Positions 15,197 to 23,264 of a DNA stretch of 64,000 bases are shown in pieces. Position 1 is the stretch's first letter; each line of letters opens with the position of its first letter. A program made the position numbers and the translations under genes. A model generated the notes under the pieces. It did not search any database, was not told the origin of the DNA, and saw only the letters and a program-made list of their open reading frames with translations. Source of the DNA: an uncultured Blautia sp. (GTDB lineage: Bacteria > Bacillota > Clostridia > Lachnospirales > Lachnospiraceae); the NCBI GenBank assembly GCA_900539145.1, contig UQAX01000001.1, forward strand, positions 50,273 through 114,272. Direction: 5' to 3'.

Positions 15197-17413
15197 CTAC
15201 TCTACCCCTCTTTTAAAATGCCCTTTTGTAAATTCCGGCATTTCTTTCGGGTTTTTCTTTTTCACATTTTTGTTTTCCTGTGCGTATGCTCCAAGAAACA
15301 TATCCAGCAGATTTTTCACTTCTTCCTTTGTTTCAACGGTAAAATTCAGTCTCAACGACGCAAACCCCTCTCCGAAAAGCTGCGGCGCTTCCTCTAAAAG
15401 CCCTGTGGGAACACTGTTATAAATCACATTATAGCAAAAATCACAGAAGCTCCTTGTGGGAAAGTATTTTCCGTAACGGTCCTTTAATTTCACAAGGCTG
15501 CTGTTTTTATCACATTTTCCGCAGGTTTTCTTAATACACTGGGCAGATATCATCATGGGGTAATGCCCATAAATCACCATTTCACTGTTTTTATTATCTC
15601 TTGCATGAATTTCCTTTCCGTTCAGCTCCAGTGGAACTGTGGTACGCATAATGCCTAATTTATCCAGCGTATTCTTTGCATTGTCATTAAACGCATACAC
15701 AGAATAATCGGTAACAGCCTTCTGCAACAGTCCAAGCTTGGATAAATATCCCAGCTCTTCTAAATTTCTCACCAGAAATCCCTCACATTGCTCTGCTATT
15801 TTCAAAAACTCCTGTTCCTCACCAGCAAGCTGTCCGTCTCTTAACATATACGGCAGCGCCAGATAAAATTCTTTTCCCTGCTTATGCACCTGATACATGG
15901 TTTCAAAAACCTCTTTCCAGCGCTGTTTTTTATCAAACATGGAGATATGGCAATACACACCCTGTATATCCTTTTCCTCCAGTACAGCCTCCAGCTGTTC
16001 TTTTGTCTCCACAGAAGCATAGAAAACAGGATTTTTCCCGAATGCTTCACAACTCTTCTCTCTGCTGTTTTCTGTTCTTTCAGGCAAAGCTCTGCGATAC
16101 TTCTTTAAAATTTCTTTTTCCAGCTCTTCTAAGCCCTGTCTTCGAAGCTCGTTGATGCTCTGCATAGGAAGAAATCCCGCTTCGTCTGTCATGATTTCCA
16201 AAGTGTCAAATACAAAAGGCGTCTGCCCTGTCTTTCTCATCTGCTTTTCTACCCGGTCTGCTGACAAAGGCTGCTTTTTTGCCTCCTCTACGATATCTCC
16301 CATAACCTGAACATGAATATCCTGAAAGTCTAAATCCAGTATAGCAGGAGAATTGGCAAAAAGGATAAAATTCCCATTAATTTTTTCTTGTTTTTTTGTG
16401 TCCAGGTATTCTTTCTTTAACTGTTCAAAGAGAAGCTCATTCCGTTTTCTCGCAATCTTCTGTTTTTTATTCTGCTCCTTCTGATTTACCACAGCCATCA
16501 TCTCTTTTCCGTTATGAGAATGATAATAGCCCTGATTAAAGCCGTCTCTTTGATATAAATCAAGGAGTATCTGCCTGTCCTCAGATGTAACTCCGTAATT
16601 CTTGGGATTTTTCTCATACAAATCCAGATACTTTCTGTAAATGGAGGTCACCCCTGCCGCATACTCCGGACGCTTCATTCTTCCTTCTATTTTCAAGGAA
16701 TAGACTCCCGCCTGTAAAATTTCCGGCAAAATGTCAACGGTACACATATCCTTTGGACTTAACAGATATGCCTGCTCTTCCTGACTAATCTGCTCTCTGT
16801 CTTTATATGCTGTATAGGGCAGACGGCAGGGCTGAGCGCATCTGCCTCTGTTGCCGCTTCTGCCTCCCAGCATGCTGCTGAACAGGCACATGCCGGAATA
16901 ACAGTAGCAAAGCGCCCCATGGACAAAGCTTTCGATTTCCATTCCTGTTTCCTTGTAAATTTCATGAATTTCCTTTAAAGACAGCTCTCTTGCCGTTACA
17001 ATTCTGGATACTCCTGCTTCCTTTAAAAGTGCCACTCCCTTTGCGCCTGTCACCGCCATCTGTGTACTGGCATGAATAGGAAGATTGGGAAATTCTTTTT
17101 TCAAAAAAGACAACACGCCCAAGTCCTGCACAATCACCGCATCAATTCCCTGCTGATAGTACGGAGCCAGAAAATCATAGAGCTGTCCGTAAAGCTCTTT
17201 ATTCTTTAAAAGGGTATTTACCGTCAAATAGATTTGTTTTCCGTGTATGTGGGCATAGTCAATGGCCTCCAGCATTTCATCCTGCTGAGGATTATTGGCG
17301 TATGCTCTTGCGCCAAACATACTTCCTCCAATATAAACAGCATCTGCACCTGCCTTTACAACTGCCTGCAAGCCTTCATAAGAGCCTGCCGGTGCTAACA
17401 ATTCTGCTTTCAT
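15197..17413 (-). CDS. Peptidase U32 family protein with DUF3656 (RlhA-like)
   Basis: 738 residues. The N-terminal U32 TIM-barrel (about 1-300) begins with ELLAPAGSYEGLQAVVKAGA (2-21) and contains the cysteine cluster around residues 168-192 (CYCYSGMCLF, then RCAQPCRLPY) thought to hold an iron-sulfur cluster in the family, followed by SLKIEGRMKRPEY. The middle and C-terminal parts match DUF3656-type architecture, with late cysteines CIKKTCGKC and FCDFCYN. Relatives carry out prephenate-dependent hydroxylation of 23S rRNA (RlhA) or tRNA rather than proteolysis, so RNA modification is the best guess. It sits between zapA and ftsW. Confidence 0.85.
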   Translation of the reverse strand: MKAELLAPAGSYEGLQAVVKAGADAVYIGGSMFGARAYANNPQQDEMLEAIDYAHIHGKQIYLTVNTLLKNKELYGQLYDFLAPYYQQGIDAVIVQDLGVLSFLKKEFPNLPIHASTQMAVTGAKGVALLKEAGVSRIVTARELSLKEIHEIYKETGMEIESFVHGALCYCYSGMCLFSSMLGGRSGNRGRCAQPCRLPYTAYKDREQISQEEQAYLLSPKDMCTVDILPEILQAGVYSLKIEGRMKRPEYAAGVTSIYRKYLDLYEKNPKNYGVTSEDRQILLDLYQRDGFNQGYYHSHNGKEMMAVVNQKEQNKKQKIARKRNELLFEQLKKEYLDTKKQEKINGNFILFANSPAILDLDFQDIHVQVMGDIVEEAKKQPLSADRVEKQMRKTGQTPFVFDTLEIMTDEAGFLPMQSINELRRQGLEELEKEILKKYRRALPERTENSREKSCEAFGKNPVFYASVETKEQLEAVLEEKDIQGVYCHISMFDKKQRWKEVFETMYQVHKQGKEFYLALPYMLRDGQLAGEEQEFLKIAEQCEGFLVRNLEELGYLSKLGLLQKAVTDYSVYAFNDNAKNTLDKLGIMRTTVPLELNGKEIHARDNKNSEMVIYGHYPMMISAQCIKKTCGKCDKNSSLVKLKDRYGKYFPTRSFCDFCYNVIYNSVPTGLLEEAPQLFGEGFASLRLNFTVETKEEVKNLLDMFLGAYAQENKNVKKKNPKEMPEFTKGHFKRGVE

Positions 17414-17446
17414 AATTCAAATATCCTTTCTTTTCAAATAATAGAA

Positions 17447-17475
17447 ATGGGGCAAACAACAACTGCCCACCCCAT
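17447..17475 (-). terminator. Possible weak terminator after zapA
   Basis: ATGGGG...GGGCA and TGCCC(C)AT arms form a GC-rich hairpin between zapA and the U32 gene. The trailing sequence on the minus strand is only moderately T-rich (TTTCTATTATTT), so termination may be partial. Confidence 0.45.
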
Positions 17476-17489
17476 CGCTCTTTTCTATA

Positions 17490-17888
17490 TTATTTTAAAA
17501 GCTCGTCCAGCTCCTTCTCCAGCTCTGCTGCTTTTTGCTGCAATTCCTGTATTCTTTCCTGAGCCTTTTCTTTTGCTTCATCAAGCTCTACCTGTTTGTT
17601 GATTAAGTCATGTTTTAAATCATACATTTCCCTGTCTTTGGCTTCCAGCTCTTCCTCGAACATTTCCGCCTGTCTCTTTGCTTTAAAATAATCATCTGCA
17701 ATATTTAAACTGAGCAGGGTATGTCTGGTTTCCTGTGACTGTCTGTTGTATCCCGGAAGCTGTCCTAACTCTGTCAGCTTTCCGTTCATATAATTTGCAA
17801 CCTTTTGCAGGTATTCTTCACTTTCATATCCGCTTAAAGTGATGATTTTTCCTCCAATCAGCACCTGGGTTGTATTCTTAACTGCCAT
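17490..17888 (-). CDS. zapA: Cell division protein ZapA
   Basis: FtsZ-ring-associated protein that bundles FtsZ filaments. 132 residues: an N-terminal ZapA head (VLIGGKIITLSGYESEEYL near 9-27, then VANYMNGKL and LNIADDYFKAKRQ) and a long C-terminal coiled coil (about 75-130) rich in Glu, Lys, Leu and Gln. It follows ruvB by 68 bases on the same strand and is ahead of the U32 gene, a common clostridial arrangement. Assignment is by domain pattern. Confidence 0.88.
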   Translation of the reverse strand: MAVKNTTQVLIGGKIITLSGYESEEYLQKVANYMNGKLTELGQLPGYNRQSQETRHTLLSLNIADDYFKAKRQAEMFEEELEAKDREMYDLKHDLINKQVELDEAKEKAQERIQELQQKAAELEKELDELLK

Positions 17889-17956
17889 CTAATCCTCCCG
17901 CCTTTTCTTACGTTCCTTATTGTCTATTATAATCGAAATTCCGAGAAAAACAACTA

Positions 17957-18946
17957 TTATTTTATTCCCAGATGATGATAGGTCAATTCTGTCACAGTTC
18001 TTCCCCTTGGAGTTCGAAGCAAAAATCCGTTTTTAATCAGATATGGCTCATACACATCTTCAATGGTTCCTGCATCCTCGCCGATTGCGGCTGACAGGGT
18101 ATCAAGTCCCACAGGTCCTCCTGAGAACCGTTCAATAATGGTGGTAAGCAAAAGTCTGTCTGTCTGGTCCAGACCATAGCGGTCCACCTCTAGCAAATCC
18201 ATAGCAAAATCCGCAACTTCCTTTGTAATCTTCCCATCGTATTTTACCTGTGCAAAATCTCGTACTCTTTTTAAAAGGCGATTTGCAAGTCGTGGTGTTC
18301 CTCTGGAACGCTTTGCCATTTCCAGAGCTCCTGCCTCGTCAATTTCTACGCCCAAAACCTTTGCAGAACGAATAATAATAGTCTGAAGCTCCTCTTCTGT
18401 ATAAAATTCCAGATGATGTACGACACCAAATCGGTCACGCAGAGGAGCAGTTAAAAGTCCTGCTCTTGTTGTCGCTCCTACCAGTGTAAATTTCGGCAAA
18501 TCCAGACGAATGGAGCGGGCAGTCGCACCCTTTCCAATCATAATATCAATGGCATAGTCTTCCATTGCAGGGTAAAGCACTTCCTCCACCTGTCTGTTCA
18601 GACGGTGGATTTCATCTACAAACAACACATCATTTTCCTGCAAATTATTTAAAATTGCCGCCATTTCTCCCGGCTTTTCAATAGCAGGGCCGCTGGTCAC
18701 TTTCATGTGCACACCCAGCTCATTGGCAATAATTCCTGCCAGCGTTGTTTTTCCAAGTCCCGGAGGTCCGTAAAACAGCACATGGTCTAAGGCATCTCCT
18801 CTTTGCTTCGCAGCCTCAATATAAACCTTCAGGTTTTTCTTTGCTTTTTCCTGTCCGATATAATCATTTAAAAGCTGAGGTCTTAAATTGCCCTCTGTAC
18901 GAAGGTCCTCCTCCATAATGTCTGTGGTAATAATTCTTTTTTCCAT
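17957..18946 (-). CDS. ruvB: Holliday junction branch migration helicase RuvB
   Basis: Hexameric AAA+ motor that works with RuvA to move Holliday junctions. 329 residues. Start LRPQLLNDYIGQEKAKKNL, Walker A YGPPGLGKTT near 59-68, Walker B LFVDEIHRL near 108-116, sensor GATTRAGLL near 157 and arginine-finger-type RDRFG near 170, then the C-terminal winged-helix GLDTLSAAIGED and TPRGRTVT. It lies 16 bases after ruvA. Confidence 0.98.
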   Translation of the reverse strand: MEKRIITTDIMEEDLRTEGNLRPQLLNDYIGQEKAKKNLKVYIEAAKQRGDALDHVLFYGPPGLGKTTLAGIIANELGVHMKVTSGPAIEKPGEMAAILNNLQENDVLFVDEIHRLNRQVEEVLYPAMEDYAIDIMIGKGATARSIRLDLPKFTLVGATTRAGLLTAPLRDRFGVVHHLEFYTEEELQTIIIRSAKVLGVEIDEAGALEMAKRSRGTPRLANRLLKRVRDFAQVKYDGKITKEVADFAMDLLEVDRYGLDQTDRLLLTTIIERFSGGPVGLDTLSAAIGEDAGTIEDVYEPYLIKNGFLLRTPRGRTVTELTYHHLGIK

Positions 18947-18962
18947 GATTTTTCCTCTTTAT

Positions 18963-19574
18963 TTAAAACATGTTTTTCAATGCCTGTTTTAATAAATCCT
19001 CCACATTCATGCCTTCCGTGATTTCTGTATGCTTCACTGCACGAAGGGCATCTGCTGCGGAGTATCCCAGAGCAGTCAGCGCTTCTACTGCCTCTTTCTT
19101 TATATCGGAAACACCAGCAAGACTGCCTGCGCTTTCCTGCACATGCTCAGATTTCAGTTCAAATGCTTCCTGAAGACTCATTTTATCCTTTAATTCTAAA
19201 ATTAGCTTCTGCGCTGTCTTTTTCCCAATCCCCGGCGCTTTTGAAATGGTCTTTACATCATCTGCCAGAACTGCAAAGCGCAGCTCATCTGCGGACAGCC
19301 CCGACAAAACGCCTAAGGCTGCTTTCGGTCCGATACCGTTTACTCCCAGAAGTAATTTAAAAACATTCAAATCATCCTTCGTCAAAAAACCGTAAAGCTG
19401 CATGGCATCTTCTCTCACATTTAAGTAAGTATAAATCTTCGCCTCATCACCTGTGTGTAAAGTTCCATCAACTCCAGCCATAGGCATAAAAAGATTATAT
19501 CCTATATTTCCCGCTTCTAAAATCACTCGGTCTTCTAAAATCTCAACAATCTCACCTTTTAAATACGCTATCAT
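18963..19574 (-). CDS. ruvA: Holliday junction DNA-binding protein RuvA
   Basis: Tetrameric junction-binding subunit of RuvAB. 203 residues: N-terminal OB fold (MIAYLKGEIVEIL, TYLNVREDAMQLYGF), helix-hairpin-helix region LLLGVNGIGPKAALGVLS (about 75-92) and PGIGKKTAQKLILELKDK (about 114-131), and the C-terminal ruvB-binding helices with EALTALGYS near 164. Its first 23 bases overlap the end of the Gx transporter gene, suggesting translational coupling. No RuvC gene is adjacent. Confidence 0.97.
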   Translation of the reverse strand: MIAYLKGEIVEILEDRVILEAGNIGYNLFMPMAGVDGTLHTGDEAKIYTYLNVREDAMQLYGFLTKDDLNVFKLLLGVNGIGPKAALGVLSGLSADELRFAVLADDVKTISKAPGIGKKTAQKLILELKDKMSLQEAFELKSEHVQESAGSLAGVSDIKKEAVEALTALGYSAADALRAVKHTEITEGMNVEDLLKQALKNMF

Positions 19575-20061
19575 TTCCTATCCTTCCCGGTATTCTCTTA
19601 TAAATTTCCGAAGATACAATTCCTATTAAAAGTCCGGTTACTGTTCCTGCAAAAAGTAAAATCGGAAAATAGAAAAAGACACTTCCGCTTTCCACTACCA
19701 GCGCAGCTATCATCAACTGCCCAATATTATGCGTCACACCTCCGATAATACTGACGCCTACCATAGACAAACCTTTTATTTTCTTTACCAGTGTCATACA
19801 AAGCAGACTCAAAAAAGCTCCTGCCAGACTGTATACAATAGAAAATAAATTTCCGAACATAAATCCAATACACACAATTCGGATGCAGGAAACAAGGGCT
19901 GCCTCTTTATAGGTAAAGCTATAAAGCAAAAATACCGTTACTAAGTTTGTAATTCCAAGCTTTACTCCCGGCGCAAAGGGAAACACAGGAAGCAGCATTT
20001 CCACATATCCCAGAATAATCGCCAATGCACAAAGCAAACCAATATACGCTGTTTTTTTCAT
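19552..20061 (-). CDS. Gx transporter family protein (COG4769, labelled heptaprenyl diphosphate synthase component I)
   Basis: Integral membrane protein of 169 residues with about five helices. It resembles substrate-binding subunits of ECF-type transporters: an early LGYVEMLLPVFPFAPGVKLG stretch, NLVTVFLLY, and GVTHNIGQLMIA near 119-130. The common synthase label is almost certainly wrong for this branch. It lies 14 bases after the NusG-II gene, a pairing seen beside flavoprotein and Rnf genes, so a role in flavin or isoprenoid supply for redox proteins is possible, but this is inference. Its end overlaps the ruvA start. Confidence 0.8.
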   Translation of the reverse strand: MKKTAYIGLLCALAIILGYVEMLLPVFPFAPGVKLGITNLVTVFLLYSFTYKEAALVSCIRIVCIGFMFGNLFSIVYSLAGAFLSLLCMTLVKKIKGLSMVGVSIIGGVTHNIGQLMIAALVVESGSVFFYFPILLFAGTVTGLLIGIVSSEIYKRIPGRIGNDSVFKR

Positions 20062-20075
20062 TCAAATCCTCGCTT

Positions 20076-20450
20076 CTATTTCGCTATACTGTCAATTTCC
20101 TCTGCCGTCTTCTTATCTGTTACAATTTCCAAAACCACTTTATTCGGCAAACAGACAATACTTTCGCCAAATTCCTTGATTTTTCCCTGTTTTACACACA
20201 GATGGTCAGGGCAATCTGCCTCCGTCATGGAAACTGTTCCGTCTTCCTCAATTTGGCATACATTGGTATCCCCGATTTTAATTTCCTGTTTATCTTCTAA
20301 AGAATACGCTCCATACACTTTTCCATCTACGGAAATCTTCAGCATCTGCCCATCAGAAGCAGCAAATCTCTGAATTCCCTTAAATGCAAAAAATCCAATC
20401 ATTCCTACGGCTAAAAGAATACCAATCAGAAATAAATCCTTTTTTTTCAT
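20076..20450 (-). CDS. NusG domain II-containing exported/membrane protein
   Basis: 124 residues: one N-terminal membrane segment (about 5-21) followed by an extracytoplasmic NusG-II-like beta domain with VDGKVYGAYSLEDKQEIKI and a conserved ADCPDHLCVKQGKI motif (about 87-100) containing two cysteines. The start was set at 20450 because AGGAG lies 8 bases upstream. It shares a promoter with the Gx gene and probably ruvAB. The family is repeatedly found beside Rnf or extracellular electron transfer genes, and here it is 107 bases downstream of rnfB. Function is unknown; the Cys pair could bind metal or form a disulfide. Confidence 0.82.
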   Translation of the reverse strand: MKKKDLFLIGILLAVGMIGFFAFKGIQRFAASDGQMLKISVDGKVYGAYSLEDKQEIKIGDTNVCQIEEDGTVSMTEADCPDHLCVKQGKIKEFGESIVCLPNKVVLEIVTDKKTAEEIDSIAK

Positions 20451-20483
20451 GGATGACTCTCCTATTCTCATTTTCTGTGTCCT

Positions 20484-20512
20484 ATCTTACCATAGGCAAA
20501 TAAAAAATGCAA
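20484..20512 (-). promoter_or_regulatory. Promoter of the NusG-II/Gx/ruvA operon
   Basis: Minus-strand TTGCAT and TAAGAT with a 17-base spacer. The -35 box overlaps the 3' arm of the rnf terminator, giving compact coupling of an end and a start. Confidence 0.6.
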
Positions 20513-20553
20513 ATGTATGTTCGCAAAATATGCGATTGATACATTTGCATTCT
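20500..20553 (-). terminator. Terminator of the rnf operon
   Basis: Minus-strand arms AATGCAAATGTAT and ATACATTTGCATT are followed by TTTTTATTT. An inner CGCATATTTTGCG hairpin lies in the loop. Confidence 0.88.
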
Positions 20554-20557
20554 TATC

Positions 20558-21346
20558 TTACAGAATAATGTGGCGTGGACAGGTCTCTTTGCATTTTCCG
20601 CAATTTGTACATTTTTCATAGTCAATCTGTGCCACATTATCTACCACTGTAATGGCTTCATTTGGACACTCTTTGACGCATTTACGACAGCCGATGCAGC
20701 CGATTTCGCAGGCGCTCATCACTGTCTTTCCTTTCTCTTTCGAGCTGCATGCCACAGCCTGCTTCTGCTGATATGGAATTAGCTCAATTAAATGCTTCGG
20801 ACATTCTGCCACGCATTTTCCGCAGGCTTTACATTTTTCTTTGTCTACTACGGCAATTCCGTTGACAATATGTATGGCGTCAAATCCACAGGCTTTCACA
20901 CAAGAGCCATAACCCAGACATCCATAGGAACATGCCTTTTCTCCGCCGTTTTGCATAAGAGCAGCCATTTTACAATCCTTTACACCGGTATAATCGTAGC
21001 TTTTTCCGGCTTTTTCGCAATCACCGGCACATTTTACAAAAGCTGTCATACGGATGTTTTCTCCTGCCTCCTGCCCCATGATAGCCGCAATCTTCGCCGC
21101 TGCGGCAGCGCCGCCTACGGGACAGGCATTTACAGGCGCTTCTCCTTTTGCAATGGCCGCTGCCAGTCCGTCACATCCCGGAAATCCGCAGCCGCCGCAG
21201 TTATTACCCGGCAGCTCTTCTCTTACCTGTATTTCTCTTTCATCTACTTCTACTGCAAATTTCTTTCCGGCAACTCCCAGAAATAGTCCGATAAAAAGTC
21301 CTACACCGCCTACCAGAGCTGCCGCAATGATAATTCCTGTTATCAT
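20558..21346 (-). CDS. rnfB: Electron transport complex subunit RnfB
   Basis: Multi-cluster iron-sulfur subunit that takes electrons from ferredoxin into the Rnf complex. 262 residues. One N-terminal membrane helix (about 3-25) precedes the Fe-S motif CGGCGFPGCDGLA (near 50-62) with a fourth Cys at ACPVGG; the remainder has many cysteines, including a CSYGCLGYGSCVKAC region, then three ferredoxin repeats (CKACGKCVAECP, CIGCRKCVKECP, CTNCGKCKETCP). This long, cysteine-rich form is usual in Clostridia. It is the last gene of rnfCDGEAB, directly before a strong terminator. Confidence 0.96.
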   Translation of the reverse strand: MITGIIIAAALVGGVGLFIGLFLGVAGKKFAVEVDEREIQVREELPGNNCGGCGFPGCDGLAAAIAKGEAPVNACPVGGAAAAAKIAAIMGQEAGENIRMTAFVKCAGDCEKAGKSYDYTGVKDCKMAALMQNGGEKACSYGCLGYGSCVKACGFDAIHIVNGIAVVDKEKCKACGKCVAECPKHLIELIPYQQKQAVACSSKEKGKTVMSACEIGCIGCRKCVKECPNEAITVVDNVAQIDYEKCTNCGKCKETCPRHIIL

Positions 21347-21358
21347 AGTTCACACCTC

Positions 21359-21934
21359 CTAAATAATTCCTGAAAAGCCAAAGAAAGCAATCGCCATCAA
21401 TCCGGCAGTCAGAAGCACAATCGGAAATCCCTGAAAATATTTGGGAACATCGTTATATTCCATCTTTTCTCGAAGACCTGCCATCAAAACAATGGAAATT
21501 GTAAAGCCCACTGCTGTGGCAAATCCGTTTACAGTTCCCTGCAAAACATTATAAGACTTCTGCACATTGATAACTGCAACGCCTAAAACCGCACAGTTTG
21601 TAGTAATCAGAGGAAGATAAACGCCGAGGCTCTGATACAGCGCCGGCATTGCCTTTTTCAAAAACATTTCCACAAACTGAACTAACGCCGCAATAACTAA
21701 AATAAATACAATGGTCTGCATATAGCCCATATCCAAAGGGCTTAAAATAAACTGATAAATCAAGCTGGTTACCAGTGAAGACAGAGTAATAACAAAAATT
21801 ACCGCTCCTCCCATTCCCGCTGCTGTTTCTATTTTCTTAGAAACTCCAAAGAAAGGGCAAAGACCAAGGAACTGGCTTAAAACAACATTATTTACCACCG
21901 CTGCACCGACAGCTATAATCAATAATTCTTTCAT
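21359..21934 (-). CDS. rnfA: Electron transport complex subunit RnfA
   Basis: Membrane subunit of the ion-translocating core, 191 residues with six predicted helices. Family features are NNVVLSQFLGLCPFFGVSK near 15-33 and the inverted-repeat partner region TNCAVLGVAVIN near 111-122; a cysteine in each half (LCPF and NCAV) is positioned to hold the intramembrane iron-sulfur cluster known between RnfA and RnfE. Lies between rnfE and rnfB with short gaps. Confidence 0.96.
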   Translation of the reverse strand: MKELLIIAVGAAVVNNVVLSQFLGLCPFFGVSKKIETAAGMGGAVIFVITLSSLVTSLIYQFILSPLDMGYMQTIVFILVIAALVQFVEMFLKKAMPALYQSLGVYLPLITTNCAVLGVAVINVQKSYNVLQGTVNGFATAVGFTISIVLMAGLREKMEYNDVPKYFQGFPIVLLTAGLMAIAFFGFSGII

Positions 21935-21949
21935 TCCATTTTCCTCCCC

Positions 21950-22651
21950 TTATTTTTTCACTGTATTATCGTAAAATTTTCCGCTGCAAGACTCATTACC
22001 GCAGGAAGCACAGCCACCTTCCATACAATGCACAGGCTTCTGTTCTTCTTTCGGCTTCTTTTCCTGCATTTTTGCACGAAGGGCTGCCAAAAACGCAAGC
22101 ACAAAGAAGGCACCCGGCGCTAAAATGAAAATGGTAGCCGGTTCATAAGCCTTTGGCATAATCTGGAAACCAAACAGAGTACCTGCTCCAATGAGTTCAC
22201 GGAAACTTGCAAGAATGGTAATGGAAAGGGTAAAACCAAGTCCCATTCCAATTCCGTCGAAAATAGAAGCAACCGGACCGTTCTTAGACGCATAAGACTC
22301 CGCTCTTCCTAAAATAATACAGTTTACTACAATAAGAGGAATATAAATTCCCAAGGCATCGTATAAAACTGGAATAAAGCCCTGAAGCAAAAGCTGGACA
22401 ATGGTTACAAAGGAGGCTACTACTACAATATAAGCCGGCATACGTACTTTGTCCGGAATAATATTTCTCAAAAGAGAGATAAACAAGTTGGACATTGCCA
22501 GAACCACGGTTGTAGTAAGTCCCATTCCAATTCCGTTTATAGCCGCTGTGGTGACTGCCAAAGTCGGACACATACCAAGTACCAGAACAAAAGTCGGGTT
22601 TTCTTTGATGATACCATTATAAAGACGTTCAACAGGTGAATTCTTTTTCAT
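21950..22651 (-). CDS. rnfE: Electron transport complex subunit RnfE with cysteine-rich tail
   Basis: Membrane subunit homologous to RnfA, 233 residues. Core motifs are NPTFVLVLGMCPTLAVT (18-34) and VVNCIILGRAE near 113-123, each with the Cys expected to bind the cluster shared with RnfA. After the last helix a charged linker (KMQEKKPKEEQKP) leads to a tail with four cysteines at about 209, 214, 217 and 222 (HCMEGGCASCGNESC, CX4CX2CX4C). That tail is not part of the basic family fold and may bind a metal or an extra cluster. Starts 1 base after rnfG ends. Confidence 0.94.
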   Translation of the reverse strand: MKKNSPVERLYNGIIKENPTFVLVLGMCPTLAVTTAAINGIGMGLTTTVVLAMSNLFISLLRNIIPDKVRMPAYIVVVASFVTIVQLLLQGFIPVLYDALGIYIPLIVVNCIILGRAESYASKNGPVASIFDGIGMGLGFTLSITILASFRELIGAGTLFGFQIMPKAYEPATIFILAPGAFFVLAFLAALRAKMQEKKPKEEQKPVHCMEGGCASCGNESCSGKFYDNTVKK

Positions 22652-22652
22652 A

Positions 22653-23264
22653 TCATTCTCCCTCCTTTACATAATTAAATGCACAAATTCCGGCATTCAC
22701 ACCGCCGGTGACTGCTTTGGAAGTAATGGTAGCGCCGCTGATTGCATTGATTTCATTGTCAGCGGATGCCCCCGCTTTTGTAACTTCAAAAGACTCTGCG
22801 TTTTTATCAGAAAACTGATTTTTAAATTCATCCTTTGTGGCATTCATACCAAGTCCGGCAGTCTCGCTGATACTTAAAATAGAAATACCGTTTAAAGTTC
22901 CGTCAAGCTGAACTCCCATAGAGAAAGTGATATCGCCGCCATAGCCTTCTGAGGTTGTCACATTGACAGCATATCCTAAAGTCTCTCCGGAAGCATCCTT
23001 CGCTTCCATAATTTCATTGATTTTCTGAGCTTCAAATCCCTGTTCTTTTAAAGCGGCTGCCAAATCCGCATCCTCTGCTTCCACACACACTTCAAAAGAG
23101 TCTGCATCTTCAAATACCGCTTTATATGCTTCTTGTTTCGCTTTCTCCTGCTGATTGGCAATGGGCTTTTTCGTAACCTCATATACCAATCCTAAAAGCC
23201 CTCCTGCAATCAGGGTAATCACGGTAAGAATAAGGGCATCTTTTAATATCGTGTTCTTTTTCAT
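22653..23264 (-). CDS. rnfG: Electron transport complex subunit RnfG (FMN-binding)
   Basis: Extracytoplasmic subunit with covalently bound FMN, 203 residues. One N-terminal membrane anchor (about 8-27) is followed by the FMN-binding domain. The flavinylation motif SGATITS (about 176-182; family S/T-GAT-x-T/S) is near the C-terminus and would accept FMN phosphate on a Thr. The conserved GYGGDITF segment is near 105. Its first bases overlap the rnfD stop region by 4 bases (23261-23264). The ApbE flavin transferase required for maturation is not in the window. Confidence 0.95.
   Translation of the reverse strand: MKKNTILKDALILTVITLIAGGLLGLVYEVTKKPIANQQEKAKQEAYKAVFEDADSFEVCVEAEDADLAAALKEQGFEAQKINEIMEAKDASGETLGYAVNVTTSEGYGGDITFSMGVQLDGTLNGISILSISETAGLGMNATKDEFKNQFSDKNAESFEVTKAGASADNEINAISGATITSKAVTGGVNAGICAFNYVKEGE

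Noticed and set aside
15189..15422. Hydrophobic plus-strand frames opposite U32, ftsW and other minus-strand genes.
   Set aside because: They are antisense shadows of clearly conserved genes, with no ribosome sites and no family resemblance.
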